Positions 58,180 to 64,000 of a stretch of 64,000 nucleotides of DNA are shown here, piece after piece. The stretch covers positions 8,804,001 to 8,868,000 of the forward strand of contig NC_080067.1 in the NCBI RefSeq assembly GCF_949987535.1. Direction: 5' to 3'. Origin of the DNA: Balaenoptera acutorostrata. Lineage: Eukaryota; Chordata; Mammalia; Artiodactyla; Balaenopteridae. The translations under genes and the position numbers were made by a program. The notes below the pieces were generated by a model. That model saw nothing but the letters and a program-made list of their open reading frames with translations. It had not been told where the DNA came from and ran no database searches. Positions within the stretch are counted from its first letter, which is position 1; each line of letters starts with the position of its first letter.

Positions 58180-58418
58180 ATGGAAATTCTTTACTTCTGG
58201 TCAGTGAGCCCTTTTCTTTAATAATTAAAGCAAATATTCAATGTATACTTGATAGACCACAAACAGGACATTTTAGTTAGCATCAAATTCAAGTGAACTT
58301 ACGTATAAGCTACAAAGACTTTCCTATATTTCAATATGTGAACATTTCTTATATCAGAACCCATGGTTGGCAATTTTTACTTTCATTTCTTCTTTAGCCC
58401 CAAAGTTATATTTGAGTG
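58180..58418. other. No gene seen
   Basis: AT-rich unique spacer between the LTR-like fragment and the second long L1. Confidence 0.5.
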
Positions 58419-59239
58419 TTTTTTTAATGTCTTTATTGAAGTATAATTGCTTTACATTGTTGTGTTAGTTTCTGCTGTATAACAAAATGAATCAGCTATA
58501 CGTAAACGTATATCCCCATATCACCTCCCTCTTGCATCTTCCTCCCACACTCCCTATCCCATCCTTCTAGGTGGTCACAAAACACCGAGCTGATCTCCCT
58601 GTGCTATGTGGCTGGTTCCCACTAGCTATCAGTTTTACATTTGGTAGTGTATATATGTCAATGCCACTCTCTCACTTCATCTCAGCTTACCCTTCCCCCT
58701 CCCCGTGTCCTCAAGTCCATTCTCTACATCTGCATCTTTATTCCTGTCCTGCCCCTAGGTTCTTCAGAACCTTTTTTTTTTTTTTCAGATTCCATATATA
58801 TGTGTTAGCATACGGTATTTGTTTTTCTCTTTCTGACTTACTTCACTCTGTATGACAGACTCTAAGTCCATCCACCTCACTACAAATAACTCAATTTCAT
58901 TTCCTTTTATGACTGAGTAATATTCCATTGTATATATGTGCCACATCTTCTTTTTCGATTCATCTGTTGATGGACACTTACATTGCTTCCATGGCCTGGC
59001 TATTGTAAACAGAGCTGCAATGAACATTGTGGTACATGACTCTTTTTGAATTATTGTTTCCTCAGTGTATATGCCCAGTAGCGGGATTGCTGGGTCATAC
59101 GGTAGTTGATTTTTAGTTTTTTAAGGTACCTCCATACTGTTCTCAATAGTGGCTGTATCAATTTACATTCCCACCAACAGTGTATGAGGGTTCCCTTTTC
59201 TCCACACCCTCTCCAGCATTTATTGTTTGTAGATTTTTT

Positions 59240-59540
59240 TTTTTTTTTTTTTTAATTTTATTTATTTATTTATTCATGGCTGTGTTGGGTCTTCGTTTCT
59301 GTGCGAGGGCTTTCTCTAGTTGCGGCAAGCGGGGGCCACTCTTCATCGCGGTGCGCGGGCCTCTCACTATCGCGGCCTCTCTTGTCGCGGAGCACAGGCT
59401 CCAGACGCGCAGGCTCAGCAATTGTGGCTCACGGGCCTAGTCGCTCCGCGGCATGTGGGATCTTCCCAGACCAGGGCTCGAACCCGTGTGCCCTGCACTG
59501 GCAGGCAGATTCTCAACCACTGCGCCACCAGGGAAGCCCC
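59240..59540 (-). mobile_element. CHR-type SINE nested in L1 ORF2
   Basis: The reverse complement of the SINE at 35016: TTCATGGCTGTGTTGGGTCT body, reversed B box GGCTCGAAC at about 59475, and terminal CACCAGGGAAGCCC. TAGATTTTTT at 59230-59239 and 59541-59550 is the target-site duplication. The first L1 copy, at about 5709, reads straight through a single TAGATTTTTT, giving an empty-site comparison. Confidence 0.96.
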
Positions 59541-62140
59541 TAGATTTTTTGATGATGGCCATTCTGACCAGTGTGAGGTGATACCTCATTGTAGTTTTGA
59601 TTTGTATTTCTCTAATGATTAGAGATGTTGAGCATCCTTTCATGTGATGGTTGGCAATCTGTATATCTTCTTTGGAGAAATGTCTATTTAGGTCCTCTGC
59701 CCATTTTTGGATTGGGTTGTTTGTTTTTCTGATATTGAGCTGCATGAGCTGCTTGTAAATTTTGGAGATTAATCCTTCGTCAGTTGCTTCATTTGCAAAT
59801 ATTTTCTCCCATTCTAAGGGTTGTCTTTTCGTCTTCTTTATGGTTTCCTTTGCTGTGCGAAAGCTTTCAAGTTTCATTAAGTCCCATATTTTTATTGTTG
59901 TTTTTATTTCCATTTCTCTAGGAGGTGGGTCAAAAAGGATCTTGCTGTGATTTATGTCATACAGTGTTCTGCCTATGTTTTCCTCTAAGAGTTTGATAGT
60001 GTCTGGCCTTACATTTAGGCCTTTAATCCATTTTGAGTTTATTTTTGTGTATGGTGTTAGGGAGTGTTCTCATTTCATTCTTTTACACGTAGCTGTCCAG
60101 TTTTCCCAGCACCACTTATTGAAGAGGCTGTCTTTTCTCCACTGTATATCCTTGCCTCCTTTATCAAAGATAAGGTGACCATCTGTGCCTGGGTTTATCT
60201 CTGGGCTTTCTATCCTGTTCCATTGATCTATGTTTCTGTTTTTGTGCCAGTACCATACTGTCTTGAATTCTGTAGCTTTGTAGTATAGTCTGAAGTCAGG
60301 GAGTCTGATTCCTCCAGCTCCATTTTGCTTTCTCAAGATTGCTTTGGCTATTCGGGGTCTTTTGTGTTTCCATACAAATTGTGAAATTTTTTGTTCTAGT
60401 TCTGTGAAAAATACCAGGGTTAGTTTGATAGGTATTGCATTGAATTTGTAGATTGCTTTGGGTAGTAGAGTCATTTTCACAATGTTGATTCTTCCAATCC
60501 AAGAACATGGTATATCTCTCCATCTGTTTGTCTCATCTTTAATTTCTTTCATCAATGTCTTATAGTTTTCTGCATACAGATCTTTTGTCTCCTTAGGTAG
60601 ATTTATTCCTAGGTATTTTATTCTTTTAGTTGCGATAGTAAATGGGAGTGTTTCCTTAATTTCTCTTTCAGATTTTTCATCATTAGTGTATATAAATGCA
60701 AGAGATTTCTGTGCATTAATTTTGTATCCTGCTACTTTACCAAATTCATTGATTAGCTCTAGTAGTTTTCTGGTAGCATCTTTAGGATTCTCTATGTATA
60801 GTATCATGTCATCTGCAAACAGTGACATTTTTACTTCTTCTCTTCTGATTTGGATTCCTTTTATTTCTTTTTCTTCTCTGATTGCTGTGGCTAAAACTTC
60901 CAAAACTATGTTGAATAATAGCAGTGAGAGTGGGCAACCTTGTCTTGTTCCTGATCTTACTGGAAATGGTTTCAGTTTTTGACCATTGAGAATGATGTTG
61001 GCTGTGGGTTTGTCATATATGGCCTTTATTATGTTGAGGTAAGTTCCCTCTATGCCTAGTTTCTGGAGGGTTTTTTTCGTAAATGGGTGTTGAAGTTTGT
61101 CAAAAGCTTTTTCTGCATCTATTGAGATTATCATATGGTTTTTATCCTTCAATCTGTTAATATGGTATATCCCATTGATTGATTTGCATATATTGAAGAA
61201 TCCTTGCATTCCTGGGATAAACCCCACTTGATCATGGTGCATGATCCTTTTCATGTGCTGTTGGATTCTGTTTGCTAGTATTTTATTGAGAATTTTTTGC
61301 ATCTCTGTTCATCAGTGATATTGGCCTGTAATTTTCTTTCTTTGTGACATCTTTGTCTGATTTTGGTATCAGGGTGATGGTGGCCTCGTAGAATGAGTTT
61401 GGGGGTGTCCCTCTCTCTGCTATATTTTGGATGGGTTTGAGAAGGATTGGTGTTAGCTCTTTTCTAAATGTTTGGTAGAATTCGGCTGTGAAGCCATCTG
61501 GTCCTGGGCTTTTGTTTGTTGGAAGATTTTTAATTACAGTTTCAATTTCAGTGCTTGTGATTGGTGTGTGTATATTTTCTATTTCTTCCTTGTTCAGTCT
61601 CGGAAGTTTGTGCTATTCTAAGAACTTGGCCATTTCTTCCAGGTTGTCCATTTTATTGGCATAGAGTTGCTTGTAGTAATCTCTCACGATTCTTTGTATT
61701 TCTGCAGTGTCAGTTGTTACTTCTTTTTCATTACTAATTCTGTTCATTTGAGTCTTCTCCCTTTTTCTCTTGATGAGTCTAGCTAATGGTTTATCAATTT
61801 GGTTTAGCTTCTCAAAGAACCAGTTTTTAGTTTTATTGATCTTTGCTATCATTTCCTTCATTTCTTTTTCATTTATTTCTGATCTGATCTTTATGATTTC
61901 TTTCCTTCTGCTCACTTTGGTTTGTTGTTGTTGTTGTTCTTCTTCTTCTTTCTCTATTTGCTTTAAGTGTAAGGTTAGGTTGTTTAGTTGAGATTTTTCT
62001 TTTTTCTTGAGGTAGGATTGTATTGCTATAAACTTCCCTCTTAGGACTTCTTTTGCTGTATCCCATAGGTTTTGGGCTGTCATATTTTTATTGTCATTTG
62101 TTTCTAGGTATTTTTTTATTTCCTCTTTGATTTCTTTCTC

Positions 62141-62240
62141 TTTTTTTTTTGAATTTTTGAATTCTATTTTATTTATTTTTTTATACAGCAGGTTCTTATT
62201 AGTTTTCCATCTTATACATATTAGTGTATATATGTCAATC
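62141..62240 (-). mobile_element. 100-bp L1 3' scrap nested in L1, with target deletion
   Basis: polyT, then GAATTTTTGAATTCTATTTT, then ATACAGCAGGTTCTTATTAG, then GTGTATATATGTCAATC: the same L1 3' end as at 19940-20090. The host L1 is aligned with the first copy up to about 8296 and again from about 8342, so about 45 bases of host were lost. No target-site duplication is visible. Confidence 0.85.
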
Positions 62241-63036
62241 CTATTTGTTTGTATTTCTTACAGATTTTTTCCTGTAATTGATATCTAGTCTCATAGCGTT
62301 GTGGTCAGAAAAGATACTTGATATGACTTCAGTTTTCTTAAATTTACTAAGGCTTGCTTTGTGACCCAAGATATGATCTATCCTGGAGAATGTTCCATGA
62401 GCACTTGAGAAGAAAGTGTATTCTGTTGTTTTTGGATGGAATGTCCTGTAAATATCAATTAAGTCCATCTTGTTTAATGTATCATTTAAAGCTTGTGTTT
62501 CCTTATTTATTTTCATTTTGGATGATCTGTCCATTGATGAAAGTTGGGTGTTAAATCCCTACTATTACTGTGTTACTGTCAATTTCCCCTTTATGGTTGT
62601 TAACATTTGCCTTATGTGTTGAGGTGCTCCTATTTGGGTGAATAAATATTTACAATTGTTATATCTTCTTCTTAAATTGATCACTTGATCATTATGTAGT
62701 GTCCTTCTTTGTCTCTTGTAATAGTCTTTAATTTAAAGTCTCTTTTGTCTGATATGAGAATTGCTACTCCAGCTTTCTTTTCATTTCCATTTGCATATAT
62801 CTTTTCCCATCCCCTCATTTTCAGTCTGTATGTATCCCTAGGTCTGAGGCGGGTGTCTTGTAGACAGCATATATATGGGTTTTCTTTTTCTATCCATTCA
62901 GCCAGTCTATGTCTTTGGTTGGAGCATTTAATGCATTTACATTTAAGGTGATTTTTGATATGTATGTTCTATTACCATTTCCGTAATTGTTCTGGGTTTG
63001 TTATTGTTGGTCTTTTCCTTCTCTTGTGTTTCCTGC

Positions 63037-63922
63037 CTAGAGAAGTTCCTTTAGCAGTTGTTGTAAAGCTCGTTTGGTGGTGCTGAATTCTGTTAGTTTT
63101 TGCTTGTCTGTAAAGGTTTTAATTTCTCTGTCAAATCTGAATGAAATCCTTGCTGGGTAGAATAATCTTGGTTGTAGGTTTTTCCCTTTCATCATTTTAA
63201 ATGTGTCCTGCCACTCCCATCTAGCTTGCAGAGTTTCTGCTGAAAGAACAGCTGTTAACCTTATGGGCATTCCCATGTATGTTATTTGTTGGTTTTCCCT
63301 TGCTGCTTTTAATATGTTTTCTTTGTATTTAATTTTTGATAGTTTGATTAATATGTGTCTTGGTATGTTTCTCCTTGGATTTATCCTGTATGTGACTCTC
63401 TGTGCTTCCTGGACTTATTTCCTTTCCCATATTAGGGAAGTTTTCAACTATAATCTCTTCAAATATTTTCTCAGTCCCTTTCTTTTTCTCTTCTTCTTCT
63501 GGGACCCCTATAATTTGAATGTTGGTACGTTTAATGTTGTCCCAGAAGTCTCTGAAACTGTCCTCAATTCTTTTCATTCTTTTTTCTTTATTTTGCTCTG
63601 AAGTAGTTATTTCTATTATTTTATCTTCCAGGTCACTTATACATTCTTCTGCCTCAGTTACTCTGTTATTGATTCCTTCTAGAGAATTTTTCATTTCGTT
63701 TATTGTGTTGTTCATCATTGTTTCTTTGCTCTTTAGTTCTTCTAGGTCCTTGTTAAACGTTTCTTATATTTTCTCCATTCTATTCCCAAGATTTTGGATC
63801 ATCTTTACTATCATTATTCTGAATACTTTTTCAGGTAGACTGTCTATTTCCTCTTCATTTGTTTGGTCTGGTGGGTTTCTACCTTGCTCCTTCATCTGCT
63901 GAATATTTCTCTGTCTTCTCAT
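63037..63922 (-). pseudogene. L1 ORF1 with early nonsense codon
   Basis: The start ATG is at 63922-63920 (MRRQRNIQQMKEQG). Codon 53 is TAA at 63766-63764, where the first copy has CAA. The downstream part shows the coiled-coil stretch (MMNNTINEMKNSLEGINN), the RRM (IQIIGVPEEEEKKKG) and, after a deletion of about eight bases near 63420 that shifts the frame, the C-terminal domain (ARWEWQDTFKMMKGKNLQPR, then FRFDREIKTFTDKQ). The natural TAG stop is at 63037-63039. Role as for the other ORF1; not functional. About 295 residues if unbroken. Confidence 0.9.
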
Positions 63923-64000
63923 TTTGCTTAACTTACTGTGTTTGGGGTCTTGTTTGCACAGGCTGCAGGTTCGTACTTCCTGTTGTTTTTGGTGTCTGCC

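Larger units (their letters stand above)
58785..62978 (-). pseudogene. L1 ORF2, disrupted by frameshift and two insertions
   Basis: The start ATG is at 62978-62976 (MVI), but a one-base loss a few codons on (relative to MVTGTYIS in the first copy) shifts the frame at once. The best preserved part is a 410-codon open stretch, 61302-60070. It starts [20 protein letters not shown], runs through [16 protein letters not shown] and [19 protein letters not shown] to the catalytic [15 protein letters not shown], and on through the thumb to [11 protein letters not shown]. The C-terminal end reads to KYRMLTHIYGI at 58785, the natural stop. A SINE (59240-59540) splits the Cys/His region, and an L1 scrap replaced about 45 bases of the endonuclease region at 62141-62240. 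Same role as the first ORF2; not functional. Confidence 0.92.
58419..64000 (-). mobile_element. Second long young L1, cut by the window end
   Basis: Reverse L1 closely matching the copy at 4864-12081: 3' UTR (58419-58784), ORF2 (58785-62978), spacer, ORF1 (63037-63922) and the start of the 5' UTR at the window edge. It contains two later insertions, a SINE at 59240-59540 and an L1 scrap at 62141-62240, neither present in the first copy. It lies in the same orientation as the first copy, about 46 kb away. Confidence 0.93.

Noticed and set aside
60686..60982. 98-codon plus-strand frame within the second L1
   Set aside because: Antisense shadow of the RT domain of ORF2.

Overview
The window is vertebrate nuclear DNA from a cetartiodactyl mammal, most likely a whale or dolphin. 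The clearest sign is the tRNA-derived SINE seen three times (35016-35332 and 39611-39909 on +, 59240-59540 on -). It has the 5' head, pol III A/B boxes and long tRNA-unrelated body of the CHR SINEs of cetaceans and hippos, not the ruminant Bov-tA form. The young L1 elements have matching 5' and 3' untranslated regions and an ORF1/ORF2 spacer typical of that lineage. I find no bacterial, phage or plasmid features, and no host protein-coding exon that I can defend. The window reads as intergenic or deep intronic sequence.

Layout. 1-4860: mostly unique AT-rich sequence with a promoter-like ETS/YY1/CRE cluster near 1 kb and an old L1 3' end. 4864-12081: a full-length young L1 on the minus strand with 5' UTR, ORF1, ORF2, 3' UTR and many frameshifts. 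12082-15262: decayed older L1 sequence and an LTR-like repeat. 15-30 kb: largely unique, with MIR, L2 and LTR fragments and one short L1 insertion that seems to carry transduced 3' flank. 30-35 kb: a MaLR LTR, four L1 3' ends all on + within 4 kb, and a SINE. 35-44 kb: mainly unique, with a G-rich tract, a hAT-type element split by an L1, a second SINE and candidate conserved non-coding DNA. 44.3-46.4 kb: a nested stack of L1 insertions inside an older repeat. 46.4-56 kb: unique, MIR and L2, plus a pair of related ~145-bp blocks. 56-58.2 kb: an internally deleted L1 on + and a polyadenylated LTR-like fragment on -. 58.4 kb to the end: a second long young L1 on -, holding a nested SINE and a nested short L1 fragment, cut by the window edge.

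The only translatable domains are L1 proteins: the ORF1 nucleic-acid-binding chaperone and the ORF2 endonuclease/reverse transcriptase. Both long copies are inactivated. They nevertheless serve as empty-site references for each other, which dates several later insertions. The best leads for a second look are two candidate L1 3' transductions, an exact 32-bp templated duplication, an ORF1-ORF2 frame fusion, a duplicated ~145-bp block of unknown identity inside a MIR, and the promoter-like cluster near 1.1 kb. I saw no convincing previously undescribed system.
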